Source: Lingula anatina (Eukaryota; Brachiopoda; Lingulata; Lingulida; Lingulidae). Taken from it: a stretch of DNA of 64,000 nt. Positions 13,893 through 25,630 of the stretch are shown piece by piece (positions within the stretch are counted from its first letter, which is position 1; each line of letters starts with the position of its first letter). Made by a program: the position numbers and the translations under genes. The stretch lies in the NCBI RefSeq assembly GCF_001039355.2, contig NW_019775968.1:641973-705972 (forward strand). Reading direction: 5' to 3'. Under the pieces are notes generated by a model that saw nothing but the letters and a program-made list of their open reading frames with translations, ran no database searches and was not told the DNA's origin.

Positions 13893-14894
13893 ATGATATC
13901 TCCTTATTTCAGAAACAATTCTCAAGTGAACCCTCAGATATTGTGGGTAGTGGTGGGATTAATAACTATCATGTCGGTCCGTATTATTAAGACAGCGCCT
14001 CTGCAAGAAGATCCTGGAGTGGAGACTAGGAGCCTCGCAAGTTTATCGGGACAAACAAGAAGAGGACAAATTTTAGAAAACGAAAAACATTTAAGAACAA
14101 ATGCAAACAAAAACGCCAGTGCCCATATGACCGCAGAGGACTTAACTGCCATTCAAGCCGATGATGCATCGGTAGCCAGAGCTGCTTATCACACCTCTAG
14201 AGTTTCCAACCGTGATAACGATCGCCACATGCCAAGTGTCAAGATTGAGTGTGAGCCCACGTCGACGGAAACTTTACGACAAATGCTTGGCCCAGCATTC
14301 AATGCTCGCTATATGTCTATCAGCAGGCCTTACTTGCGTCCGTCGGTCGGGATGAGTTTGGCTGGTGGCATGGTTGGGGATGAACCTATCGAGATTCGCC
14401 GGCGCCACGATCCTGCCAACCATCACGGACAGTTCCGAGTACCTGAAGGTTTCGAACGCGATTTACCCAGTGACTATGTCAGTTCTCAACACAGACGACA
14501 CCATCATGGGCAACACAGGCGGAGTGCTTCGGAGAGGTTTCTTTCCCGCGTGAAACGTGCGAAAACTTCACCGCGCCGACCGGGTGGCGGACGTGGTGGC
14601 TCACCACCGTGGCAGTGTGACTCGAGGATTGTATGGGATGACCTGGGCTCCGATCACTTTCCAAGATTTCTGCGGACGGTTGAATGCACGCAACAAGACT
14701 GTTGGTTTGGACACTATAGCTGTGTTCCTCGTGCATTTACTGTTAATGTTCTTAGAAGAAAAACTGATGCTTGTGTCCCTGTGTATGGGAATCCCACAGG
14801 ACAAGATGATCGACGCGAAATCATTCGCTACGAACACGAGTGGATATTTGAGGAACGGTCCGTAACGTTTTGTTGTGATTGCAGTGCAGAATAA
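13893..14894 (+). CDS. Trunk/PTTH-like cystine-knot precursor 1
   Basis: A single 333-codon open frame looks like a secreted growth-factor precursor. Residues 16-30 are hydrophobic (ILWVVVGLITIMSV) and end before TAPLQ, like a signal peptide. A long basic, low-complexity pro-region follows, with a furin-type RVKR site at 219-222. The C-terminal domain (about 242-330) has eight cysteines: C242, C265, C270, C277, C294, C327, C328 and C330. It also has the trunk/PTTH signature DLG…FPRFLRTVEC…C…C…VNVLRR. In insects Trunk and PTTH are cleaved ligands of the receptor tyrosine kinase Torso; the receptor here is unknown. The start is uncertain: bases just before 13913 (CTTATTTCAG) look like a splice acceptor, so the true first exon may lie upstream. 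It faces a second family member at 16578-19568. Confidence 0.75.
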   Translation: MISPYFRNNSQVNPQILWVVVGLITIMSVRIIKTAPLQEDPGVETRSLASLSGQTRRGQILENEKHLRTNANKNASAHMTAEDLTAIQADDASVARAAYHTSRVSNRDNDRHMPSVKIECEPTSTETLRQMLGPAFNARYMSISRPYLRPSVGMSLAGGMVGDEPIEIRRRHDPANHHGQFRVPEGFERDLPSDYVSSQHRRHHHGQHRRSASERFLSRVKRAKTSPRRPGGGRGGSPPWQCDSRIVWDDLGSDHFPRFLRTVECTQQDCWFGHYSCVPRAFTVNVLRRKTDACVPVYGNPTGQDDRREIIRYEHEWIFEERSVTFCCDCSAE

Positions 14895-15775
14895 TTGACA
14901 ATTGTAAATGTATTCACTTTATTGCCAAATCAAGGTGACAGCGTTCAGAGCGTCATCAAGTAGAAATTGCCACAATCAGCTCGTTAACTTATTAGTGTGT
15001 CAGCCTCAGGGCTTGACGGTGTAAATAGATAAAGGCCACAGATTAACGTCAATGGATCCACTGCGATCAAATATTTGATCGAAAAGATGCCACTGTAAGT
15101 TTTTTTTCTTAATCAAGTATTGTGGGGTCGTTTTTTTTCTATCCTTTATATCAGAGATATGCCCTATTTTTCTTTTGAGTCAGAGATACATATATACAGT
15201 CCTGTATTATATATGAATTAAATTACCTGGAAGGTTGTCATTATATATACTGAGTGTCCTGAAAAATTTGATGCTAAATGACTGACTAGAACAATTTTAT
15301 GAGACTGTCAATTGCAGATAAGATTTATTTAAAATTTAGTGTTTGAACGCATGATATCAATTTTTAACGATTACTGATGCCTCAGTATGCAGTGCGTGCG
15401 TTTTTTTCCCTCCGCCTGTTTAGATCGATTTACATCAGATTAATGTACTTAAAAATTATACGGTTGCATTATAATTATGTATTCTTAAATAAGTTTTTTT
15501 AGAAATCTCGAAAAAACAAATACATGCCTTTTAGATCATTTAATTTTTAAAACCTTTTTAGAGAGCGGAATACAAATTCTCTTTATGAATGTTAAGATGC
15601 AAGTGTTGCATGTGTTTAATTCCATTACGCTGTTACCTACTGTAATAGTCCTATCTTGTCCATTGTTTTTCTTCTATTACCGGTTCTGTGCTGGTGGTGC
15701 AGTATTCTCTCACTAGTGTAAATATTTTTAATTGCACGGTCCAAGCCCTCCTGTTACTATGATTGGAAAACTTTA

Positions 15776-15781
15776 AATAAA
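15776..15781 (+). terminator. Candidate poly(A) signal of trunk-like gene 1
   Basis: AATAAA in AT-rich sequence, about 880 bases after the stop codon. A second AATAAA lies near 15849. This would give a 3' UTR of nearly 0.9 kb. Confidence 0.35.
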
Positions 15782-16348
15782 ATGTATTATGTGATGGTTG
15801 TTCTTAGTCCTTTGTTTTGAGTTTGTGTTAAGATGCATTTGCCAGAATGAAATAAATTCATCCGCCATGACTACTTCCTTGATTTCATTTGCCAAATTGT
15901 GAAAAATCGCAACACATTAAATTCTAGCTGTCAAGGTCGTGAACAACCACAAACATAAAAAGTCCAGCATAATTTAAAAGGATCGGATTTTAATAATATT
16001 TTTATGATGTTATTGTTCTCACTGTTGTAAAAAAAAAAGAAAAAAAAAAAAAAAACAAGGCGATTGATCACCAATCCACGCTGTGGAACTCGGGGTAAAT
16101 CAGAAATATTACGCTTAGCCTTATAGAATATCGTAGGATATTACCTAAGTAAATAATCCATAAATTTTAAACTGCTGTCATTATCAAATCCATTGACAAC
16201 CCCAGAAAATTGTGGTAAAAATACCTAGCTCAATTCAAAAACATGTTTGAAGGGGGTTGATAACCATTTTACAAGAACTGCCTCAAACGAAAAATTGTAC
16301 TTGCTTTGTAAAAGAAAAGCTTGATACAGAAGTCGAGATTTGATGTGG

Positions 16349-16354
16349 TTTATT
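16349..16354 (-). terminator. Candidate poly(A) signal of trunk-like gene 2
   Basis: TTTATT on the + strand reads AATAAA on the - strand, about 225 bases beyond the stop codon of the minus-strand trunk-like gene. Confidence 0.35.
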
Positions 16355-16577
16355 AAATTCGATGTTAATAAACTTTTTGCGTCAGTCAATAGACAAATTT
16401 ACAGCTTGAACACTGTATCGTGTTGAATGTTCCTAATCAAGAAAGCTTACGACACGTATATCTATATCTATATATATTATGTTTCTAGGCTCCAATTTTG
16501 TTTTTGGATATTTAGATAATATTCCCAGGTATGACTCCATCAGCAAATATCTGAGAATCTCACCTTGCATATACACA

Positions 16578-17631
16578 TCACAGTACGCAGTCACAATGTG
16601 TTGTGACCATGACTTTCGTTTTCCCCCAACCCCCAGTTAATCCAACTGGTCTAAAGCCATTTTCACACTCAAGATGCCATGTTTGTGGGAGTCTCTTCAA
16701 AACAGTGACCGTCCTGTTTCGAGGTACGCACACCCCGTGCTCGTTTGAACATTTGCCTTTACATAAAACATCACGAATAAAACGAGGGTCAAAGCCCTGG
16801 CCTAGATCACGAAAGTGAGTCTCTGACATGCACTCACAAGGCGCTAAGTTCCCCACACCGCGTTCTGCGCGCACCTGTCTTTCCATCCAGCGAGGTCTCA
16901 TCGAGGGCCTTTCTGGTTCAAATTGTTCCTCGCCACTGCGCCTTAAGGCAATTTGAGATCTAGCTGAAAAGTTAGTAGTGCTTAAAGATGCCCCTATGAT
17001 AGCCCCCATCTCCGGCACTCGTGAGCCCGTCTGAACCCCTTCCACCACGTCACACTTCCATCGCCGGGGTGCTGCGCTGACGTAGGAGCTCAAGGAAAAC
17101 AGGACCATTGCCGTTGCTACACCCTACAAAATGCAAATTTTCCAATTTCAGAAAACATCAATGTGAGGATTTGTATAATTTGTACGTTATTCATTATTAG
17201 TGTTTCTACGTTTACGTTTAAACGGTGATTTCTTTTACCAGGAAAAAACTTCTCTTTTTCTGACCCAAAATTTGATCTTGTTTCTATGAACGCATGTGGA
17301 TTTTGCAGTTAAAAGGTCCGCTTTTCAGAAAAGATCCTCCCATTAAGATTGCTAGCTACAAAACTGCTTGTTTGCTACAACTCAATCTCCCTGTTCCTCA
17401 AGAAATTAAAGGCGCACTTTAAGATCGCTTTACTGCAACAGACGATTTTTGTTGTGAAGAGTTGTAGAGAATAAGCTGCGTTACTATTTGTTTTATACAA
17501 ATTATAATGGATAACGTTATGAGGCAGATTTAATGGCCTATTTTGGTTAATTGACTAAAATAATAGAACTACAAGTAGCTGAAAGTTTGTCTTGACAGTC
17601 TTTAAACAAGTCGGTTATAACCTTTGCCGGT

Positions 17632-17694
<63 letters not shown>

Positions 17695-19568
17695 TGAACA
17701 TCGTTTTATTTAACCAATCAAACAGCAATTATGTAACTTATTTATTGGTCGAGTTAGCAGCAAATGGTACAAGATTTATTGAGTATTAAAAGCAAGTCAC
17801 TAATTCGCAATATACAGGTCAATTAAAAAAAATTAAAAAATTTTATTAAAAGTAAGCGAGCGGAAGATTGATTTCCAAGTAGAACTGTACAAACATCAGT
17901 TTAGCAACTAAAAACAATAATTATTGGATTTATCTGTTCTTACACAAAAAACATAAATGCACTAAATTTTAAAGAAAAGTTTGACCTTCGTTACTGCCGC
18001 TCGCAGCACCATCTCACATTTCCCAACCGATCTATCTTATTTTTTTACTTCAGTAGAAGCGAGTATGATATCTAACCTCACAGAAAATGTCTAGAATGTT
18101 TATTTTAAGTAACTGAATAAATATCTTGCGTCTACTTTCTCTGTGTCGCCGCTGTGTCAGGTTTTTAAAAAATTGAAAAAAAAACTAGGTTACGTCTTTT
18201 GGTGGAGGTAATCATTTATTACTGTTTGGTGTATTTGCAATATTTTAGCCATTATTGTAATATTTTAGTCATCTATTCAGTTACACCCATGATTATCTTG
18301 ACGATATGGTGACAGGGAATAGTTAAATGTTTTACACAAAACACGGCATTACTGTATTCTCTTAGAAAGTAATTTCCAAAACCTTCTTTACCAGGCATTG
18401 TGAAAAAATATAATTGATTGTTCAGGACAAAATGTGTCAGTAAAATAAGCGTGTATTTTGTAAAACCCCTCTAGCAAAGTCTAATTTTTGTAAGTATTAA
18501 TAAAGTGCAATTATTATCCATTACAAATATTATGGTTGTTGACAACTTTCGTTACAAAAGCAGCTGAAACCTTCGTTACTAAATACAAAAATTTCCCCAT
18601 ACTAGCAAAGCATGAATTAAAAAAATTTCCATGAATTACATAAAAAAGCTACATTTATCTCTTTCTGTCACCAGAGATTTAGAAAAAATAGAATTCGCGT
18701 TTATATCTTTAACTTCATTTTCACTTTTCTGTTTTCTTCATATGGACCTATATATTGAATATGAGTTAAAAGACTTGTTGTGGATGTTACAGTTACAGTT
18801 AATGTCGAAGGGTATATTCTGACTATGAAATTATTACACAATCTGATCTACGTGTACATTCATTTCCGCAAAAAAGAAAAAAAGTCTCAAAATACCAATC
18901 GATCGAGTACAAGTGCAACAAATGACACATATAAAATGAAAATTATCACTTTATGTTGACTATTTGACTATTGACGTCATTAATCATGATCACCAGTTCG
19001 TTATAACCATTGATAAATGGTCTATTGTTAACTCATTTTTCATTTAATATTTTGCTATATATATATATATATATCCTTTTTTCTGCATTCATTCAATTGA
19101 TGGCATTTACTTTCTTTGAGGGGGGTTCAACTCATGCGATTGAATCGCTGATTGATTATATATGGGTTGTCTTATGACATGTTTTAAACCAAACCAAGTC
19201 TCCGCATGTCCAATAGCTACCGACTGCTCCTTTATCATAATCCTTTTGCAGGACAAACCCATCAAATCGACCAAAATATATCTTGTGCTCAAAATTCTTT
19301 AACAAAGACAAAGTATAAAATAACATGCTATTTAGAGAAAAATCATTAAAATTGTTGAGTGCGGCCACTACAAGACTTTACATTAATCAATGTAAAAAGG
19401 GTATAATTGACTTGCTTTAAAATGTTTGATACTAATACCAACTATATCTTTTTTAACCAAACTTACCTTCCACATATGTGATGGACTGTGTGAAAACCCC
19501 ATGTCGTCCAGCGACAAAATTTGCAAAATACTATCATCAAACCCTCTGCCTCTCACTGATATACTCAT
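16578..19568 (-). CDS. Trunk/PTTH-like cystine-knot precursor 2 (two exons)
   Basis: The main exon runs from 17123 down to 16578 (stop TGA), with a TTTTGTAG acceptor before it. Starting at the internal Met (17108) would give a signal peptide without an N-region. A small upstream exon, 19568-19467, ends ATG-TGG-AAG before GTAAGT in phase 0. Joined, it gives MWKGVATAMVLFSLSSYVSA, a textbook signal peptide. The precursor is 184 aa from this Met, or 215 aa from the first ATG at 19568. After basic sites (RQVR, RAER) comes the cystine-knot domain with eight cysteines and the family motif CEC…FRDLG…DPRFI…LCKGKC…VCVP…VTVLKRL, ending HCDC. It looks closer to insect PTTH than its neighbour does. Intron length is about 2.3 kb. 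The joining of the exons is inferred. Confidence 0.72.
17634..17692. repeat. (TA)n microsatellite
   Basis: About 28 TA units in the intron of trunk-like gene 2. The open frame rich in YIYI across it is an artefact. Confidence 0.95.
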
Positions 19569-22500
19569 GCCATCGTGACATTTATAAATACATGTACATA
19601 TCCGCCATCATCACGAAATAAATGTTTTCTTTTGCCGCATGAACTGCGCATGTCTTAACTTTCCGTCACCTACGAGATTGTCAAGTTGGTGATTAGCAAC
19701 TTTATCCATTTATTTGCATCGATAATTGTTACAAGCCTGCTAACCACATAGTTCTGTTACAAACAGATAAATGGATGGCCCATTTTATCATATGGATACA
19801 GGCAGTGAAAAGAAAGAGAAGCACTTATGATGCAGACAGATAGGAGCCCAATATTTTTAAATTAACGAACGCAAATACAAGACCGTGTTTGAAAAAAAAA
19901 ATTACATTCCAGTATGTTTACAGCAATTCTCTGGAAATCTACATTGATATTGACATATTCAAATATTGTTAGGGAATGGCTTGTTCAATTTTTGTGGTTA
20001 GTAAACGCTTTATTTTTACACGTCTCACTGGATATGGTATTTGTAATTGAGATGGAGATAATGGTCTATTAACTCTCTGATGTATGTGGATGAGGAATTG
20101 CGTGTGAATGTATGATTATTTGGAAGGTGAGACTGATTAATGGGTTTGCTGCAGATTGGTTATACGAGTCATTGCATGTGGAAGCACATAGAGAAATTCA
20201 TTATTTCATAAAATTGATACTTATACGTATTAATATCATTAGATATCATGAGAAATGATATCAACAGAGGAGAAAGGAACATGTTAAATTATTTTCCAAA
20301 TGTCAAAAGATGTATATTCTCAAAAGTGACAACCATTTGGACTCCTTATAATTCATACTGAGGATATATAACGGTATACAATTTTCATTTTCAAAACAAG
20401 TACCATATTACAGGTTTCACAAAAGAACATCGATTGAAATAGATAGAAATAAGTTCTTAAGTTATTATCATGTTTGAAGATTTAATTTTTGTCATTATTT
20501 ATGAAAACTTGCACACTGAAGCATGTCCCTATTTCTACGTATTTTTTCCTTTAGGGCAATATTATTTTCGGTGGTCAATTTGAATCCTGGACTTTAAAAA
20601 ACCCAAACAAGAGCAGAGGGAATAATAACGCAAAATCTAGTAAAACCAACCTTCGATTTATGTGAAGTTAACAAATAGTGTTTTTTTATGCCCAACACTA
20701 AAGCTTTTTAATGTAATCTGCCCACACTCACTCCATTACTTCCGTGTAAATATGATCTTGTCTTTGAAATATTTCACTGAATAACTATCGTGACATTTTA
20801 AAGGACTAAAAAGACCAAAGGTTATGCAAGCAATTGAGGTAACTTGATGCTCAACGTATTTTCTTGTGAAAAGAATATACATTATTGTTTACATACTGAA
20901 GGTTTTCATCCTACACGGGAAAAAAATCGAAATCGAAACGTGTGATGAATGAAATCCAACTTAAAGGCATCTTAAGTTTGGTGACATTGTAGTGGCTGTG
21001 TGGTTTTCTTGAATGAAAAAACGTTTTAAATACAAGTCTTTTCTAGGAAAAAGGCGGGCAGTCACGGAACGGATCTTATATCTTTAAATTTCCCATAAAC
21101 ACGTTTTCCGCATTTAGTTTTTTTAGGTAGGAAATAATAAATAGGAAATAAATTGAAATGGCGGGGGATGAACTTGCAACACGACTTATAATTAATATTT
21201 TAAACATAACTTTTTTCAAAGTGACGCAAACAATTCTCTTTTATAGGTCAACGTCTAAATTTTACTCTGGTTACACAAATTAGATGATGGTAAATGAACT
21301 ATTTTTTAATACGAAAAGATCAACTTGACAGCATACGGATAGATTCTGCTTTTACGGTCAAAGGTGGTGGTTGAAGTTTGATGATTTTAAGCTAATTTTA
21401 GACATGTTCATATTTTAATTGAAAGGAGTATGGCTAGGTCGATTTCCCATCGTTCACAGAATTAGCCAAAGAAATACCTGTGAATATCTGTGGCCCTGGT
21501 AAAGGATACATTCACGCTATTTGTTCCTGAAAAGCAATCATGTTGCTGTTGTGCTGCAAAGTCAATTCACTGTCCCCAAATACGTACATGGTCCAAAAAT
21601 GGGCACAATCGGATCATTTCTTGTTTTTCAGCGATAGTTATAGATTTACCATAACTTGTAATACCAACCAATCGTGAGGCATCAGTCTTACCTCCCTTAG
21701 ATTCTCACTTAGCGTCTCCGCAACGCAAATTAACGTTTCCGCAGCTGCACCTGCCATCTGTGTCGTGTTTGTGTAAACATGAAGATCAAAATTAAAAATG
21801 GCTGTTCTTATGAATATCTCAAACCGCAACTGCGGTTAGTTGTCTTCTTAAATTATTCTCTTTCTGTAAAGTGACGAGTATTCTACAACGTGGTGCTTAA
21901 AAATAGATACCATCAAATTAGAAAAAATATGCTGAGCATGAAAAAGGTCCGCCGTGAACTCCAAAGGTCGCATTTATGTCTTTAATGTTTTTTAACGTGT
22001 CGCAAACTTCGCCAGGGCTGCTTTCTTATAATGATGATTCGCTCTATACAGTGATCAAACTGTACATGTATATTCTCAGATTTGTAGAATTCTAACATGT
22101 CCGAAGAGTATTGAGCTTTTGAAAGGATTTTAGGTTAAAAAGAAACATAAATTCAGGCCCTGGAATTAAAAAGAAAATACACCATATTTCCAGAAATTAT
22201 CATCAATTCGATTTTACGTAATTAACCGCGCCAGCAGTTGCCTTTATCTGTATACCAACGTGTCATCGTCAGAAACGACCACCTTTTCAATACATGTTTG
22301 AAAGATGGGGTCATCTGTATCCGTCTCCGCTGCGTTTTTTCACTGCATCGTTACTTAGCCTAGCAAAATTATATTACCTGTATCGTTACACCAGCACATC
22401 GATACTCCCACCGGACCATTGCTTACTCTCGCAGGTTTTTGAATGAAAATTTGAAAAATTTAAGAATTGTTTATTTTTTATAAGAATGCTGTATATACAG

Positions 22501-22944
22501 GATTTAAGTTTAGGAATTATGTTTTATATATTGCATTTTAACAGGGAGAAGCTATACTTTGGGGGAGTAACAATGTGGGGTAGTGATGGTGCTGGGGTGT
22601 AACGACCCGGGGAGTTACAGTTTGGGAACGTAAAGATGTTACTCTGTACTAGTGCCAAAGTGATAAAATTGATGCACAAATTCTCTCTTAAAGTAGAAAA
22701 AAGTAATGTCTTAGGCAGAGACATGTGTATGAATATCTATTGGAAAATAATTCTGTGGCCCTGGTAGAGGGCAAGGGGATATATATACTTACGTCCAAAA
22801 ATTTTAAGGCATGCGAGATGCAGAGCATGCGCACTAATACCACTTGTATACATGATTATTCAAACAGCGAGTGGCGACCCATATACCAAGCTCAGAGCAT
22901 CTACTGGTTCGTGACTTAACCCATTCACATACAGTCACACCAAA

Positions 22945-22995
22945 ATGGCGCTGTCTCAGCATCTAGGTGGAGGGTATATTCGTGCACCAACCATG
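22945..22995 (+). other. Possible orphan first coding exon
   Basis: CAAAATGGCGCTG is a strong start context. The frame continues for 17 codons (MALSQHLGGGYIRAPTM) up to a perfect GTAAGT donor in phase 0. It is on the same strand as the synaptotagmin-like gene 2.6 kb downstream, but the phase does not fit the exon at 25631 (which needs phase 1), so a further exon would be required. It may be chance. Confidence 0.25.
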
Positions 22996-24114
22996 GTAAG
23001 TGATAGCATTTTCATGCGTTTGAAAAACTTTTAATCGTCCTCAAGGTATAGAAGTCAAGTGCAGCAACCTTGTCTAGAATGCCTCTTACTGTTGACATCT
23101 CTAACAGTCGATGTTACGAAATGATCCAGAAAGTATGGATAGGTGTTTATAGTTTCATATAAAGAAACGAACTTTGGCACATTAATATACTATATTAATG
23201 CCACTTACTTCTTACTCTAGATGCCTACATACTGCAGTGTTACAGCGGTGATAGCACCCTGTTCCTCGTCCAGAGATCTTTTCGACTATGATGTTAATCT
23301 TTTATTGCCATATGTTTGTTATCAGAGTCAAACATAGAGTTTGTTGACAAAATATAACCTTGCTCGGGATGGGGGATTAAACTGTAGGGTTGAGCCATGA
23401 ACTGAATCTGAAATAAATGCCTCGACGAGCCCCCGTGGGCGCTGCGGGGGCATTACCTGCGACGGTACTGTGTATTCCCAAACTGTTAGTGTCTTGAGAA
23501 ATACATAACAGATTAAATTTTGCACGAAAAATAGCATGGTCGTGATCGGAAAAAGGGAACTTGAAAAGAAGAAAAGAGAGTGGCTGCTTTGAGATATGAT
23601 GACTAAACCAAAGCTTACGTAGTAGGAAGTAAGCCGACACTTTTTTATTTAAAATAAAAGGCGTACAAAGTAAAGAATAATAAAATAAAGTTTGATGAGA
23701 AAGTTAATTTTGAATAGCATTGGTGGTAACGTAGACATAGTAGAAAGAATAGAAAAGTTATGAATTTAATTTAATAAAATTATTATAATTTCACGCCGAT
23801 ATTAGGGAGAATTAGGCATTTTAGGAAAACCAACCTTTACTGAGGCATTAGTATTTATGCGCGCACACATATTTAAAGCATCATACTTCTGAATAAAAAC
23901 GACCTATACAATGAATGTACTTGTTAGGTAAGTTGTTAAGTAATGATATCGAGGTGCTTCATCCGCTGATTACAATCAACGTTTATGTGCTGCTCCCAAA
24001 TTACCATCTGTAAACGGCAAGGCTAGCAATTTCATGCACAGATAAGATTTGCTAAATTGAATAGACTTGAAATCTAGCCAGAGCATGGAAGCATATAAAA
24101 GCATTTTGTTATAC

Positions 24115-24145
<31 letters not shown>

Positions 24146-24162
24146 ACACACACATACACACA
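24115..24162. repeat. (CT)n-(CA)n compound microsatellite
   Basis: A run of CT dinucleotides passes into CA dinucleotides with few interruptions. Confidence 0.9.
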
Positions 24163-25630
24163 CTTTAAATCCTAACAGAGCTATATAAAACGATACTGAG
24201 TCCCATATTTACTGTTGCTTTCTGGTAAAGGTCCAGGACTTCACTCTGGGGGAGGGAGGCACGGAAAAAAGAGAGGGTATAGTTAAACCCATTATGTGCT
24301 CTCGTTCCATGGTAGCTTATGTTTGCATGTAAAGCCATGCCATTAAAGGGGTAAGGGATGCATATGAAGGTACTATCGGTTTTTTGCACCTACCTTAGGG
24401 TTTATTATAATTTTTTATGAGTATTTAAGCCCCGTTTAAATACCTACTCATTCTTAAAAGGCATACTTAAATAACATGTGCTTGGGTTGACTGAATGCAT
24501 AGAATATCAGTATCAAAATCATCAGTGAATGTTAAGATCGTTGGCTTCCGCATCACATGGTTAATATATGAACCTATATATTCCAATTCCACCATTACGA
24601 GCTTGTTTTAACCAAAAAGGACATACTAAACGTAAATGTATTTACATTGCTGGTAAATCTTCAGTACATTCAATATGCGAGCCGGCATTTTCGAACAACG
24701 TTATCTTGCGGTTACCCTAATGCCAATAAATTCTTATAAATTCTTGGATCTTGAATAATGATAGTCATAACAGCATCTTTTGTCCAGGTCATATGAATCC
24801 GGTCCATTCAAAACACACACATTTATATTAGGATGAAAGGGACATTTGGACGGCACAATACTAGTAAACCTGTTTTGTGGCACTCGATAGCAAAAGGGTA
24901 GTGATGGGACATTAAGTTATAAGGTTGGAGAGACTACCTTCATCGTGGAGCGTACACCTACCGCCCACTAGATATTTGTGAAGTCAAGGAGTTATAACAG
25001 AAGGAGATTACACGCAAGCCTCTCTATTGTCCGATGTCTGTTACGGTGGGCGGAGCTAGCTACGGGGGGCCTCCTGTCTCAAGGTTTCGTCTGGGTCGCT
25101 CTCCTCCGCTCGGAGATTGATTTTATATGCGTTATTTCGCGTTAGAATTCGAAATCAGTAGTGTCAAAGCGGCGCTGTATGCTGACGATTTTTTTCACAG
25201 GTAGTTATTTGGACGATGTGCTGGGAGGGAACGATATCATAGAAAGCGATTTTAAGGTGGTGNCGAAGTTAAGCTGTGTCAACAAGGCACGTACAGCAAC
25301 GAAGCGTTGAAGCCTGCGTCATCTTGCGTTAAGGGCAGTAACAGCATACACAAATGTTCAGCATTCTCCCCGCGGTCACTCAGAGCACTCGGGGACACAG
25401 ACGCACTGCGTAAATCTAACATGCCATTTTGTTCAGGTGCTACCAGGACAATGGAATATATTAGTTAGGCGGGAGCACCCAGCGTTTACACAGGCGATGA
25501 GGATATATATCACTTGTATGCGACCTAAGATTGTACAAATGAGTTCTACTCTGCATCCCATTTTATGTAGTGCACTAATTACTTCAGAAAGTATTTATAG
25601 CGAACGATATTTTTAAATGTTGCATTTCAG

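Larger units (their letters stand above)
14895..16577. other. Region between the two convergent trunk-like genes
   Basis: The 3' ends of both genes meet here. It holds the likely 3' UTRs, an AATAAA for each direction (15776 on +, 16349-16354 on -), an A-rich run at 16029-16055 and a 16-base palindrome (GATCAAATATTTGATC) near 15066. No coding exon was recognised. Confidence 0.55.
19569..25630. other. Six-kilobase region without a convincing gene
   Basis: This lies between the start of trunk-like gene 2 and the first recognised synaptotagmin exon. It should hold the promoter of the former and the missing 5' exon(s) of the latter. Seen in it: an orphan first-exon candidate at 22945-22995, a GC-rich patch near 23418-23450, a (CT)n/(CA)n tract at 24115-24162 and a single N at 25263. 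No conserved domain was recognised in any frame. Confidence 0.5.

Noticed and set aside
14479..14865. Overlapping frames within trunk-like gene 1
   Set aside because: Shadows of the GC-richer coding sequence; no domain in those frames.
13893..14894. Alternative identity as noggin, Spätzle, IL-17 or other cystine-knot ligand
   Set aside because: The spacing of the eight cysteines and the DLG…PRF…VLRR motifs fit trunk/PTTH best, and the neighbour shows the same pattern.
17592..17789. Open frame with YIYIYI repeats; likewise 57773-58012 on the - strand
   Set aside because: Translation of (TA)n microsatellites.
23328..23640. Minus-strand frames around the GC-rich patch
   Set aside because: No splice borders that fit, no domain, and low-complexity content.
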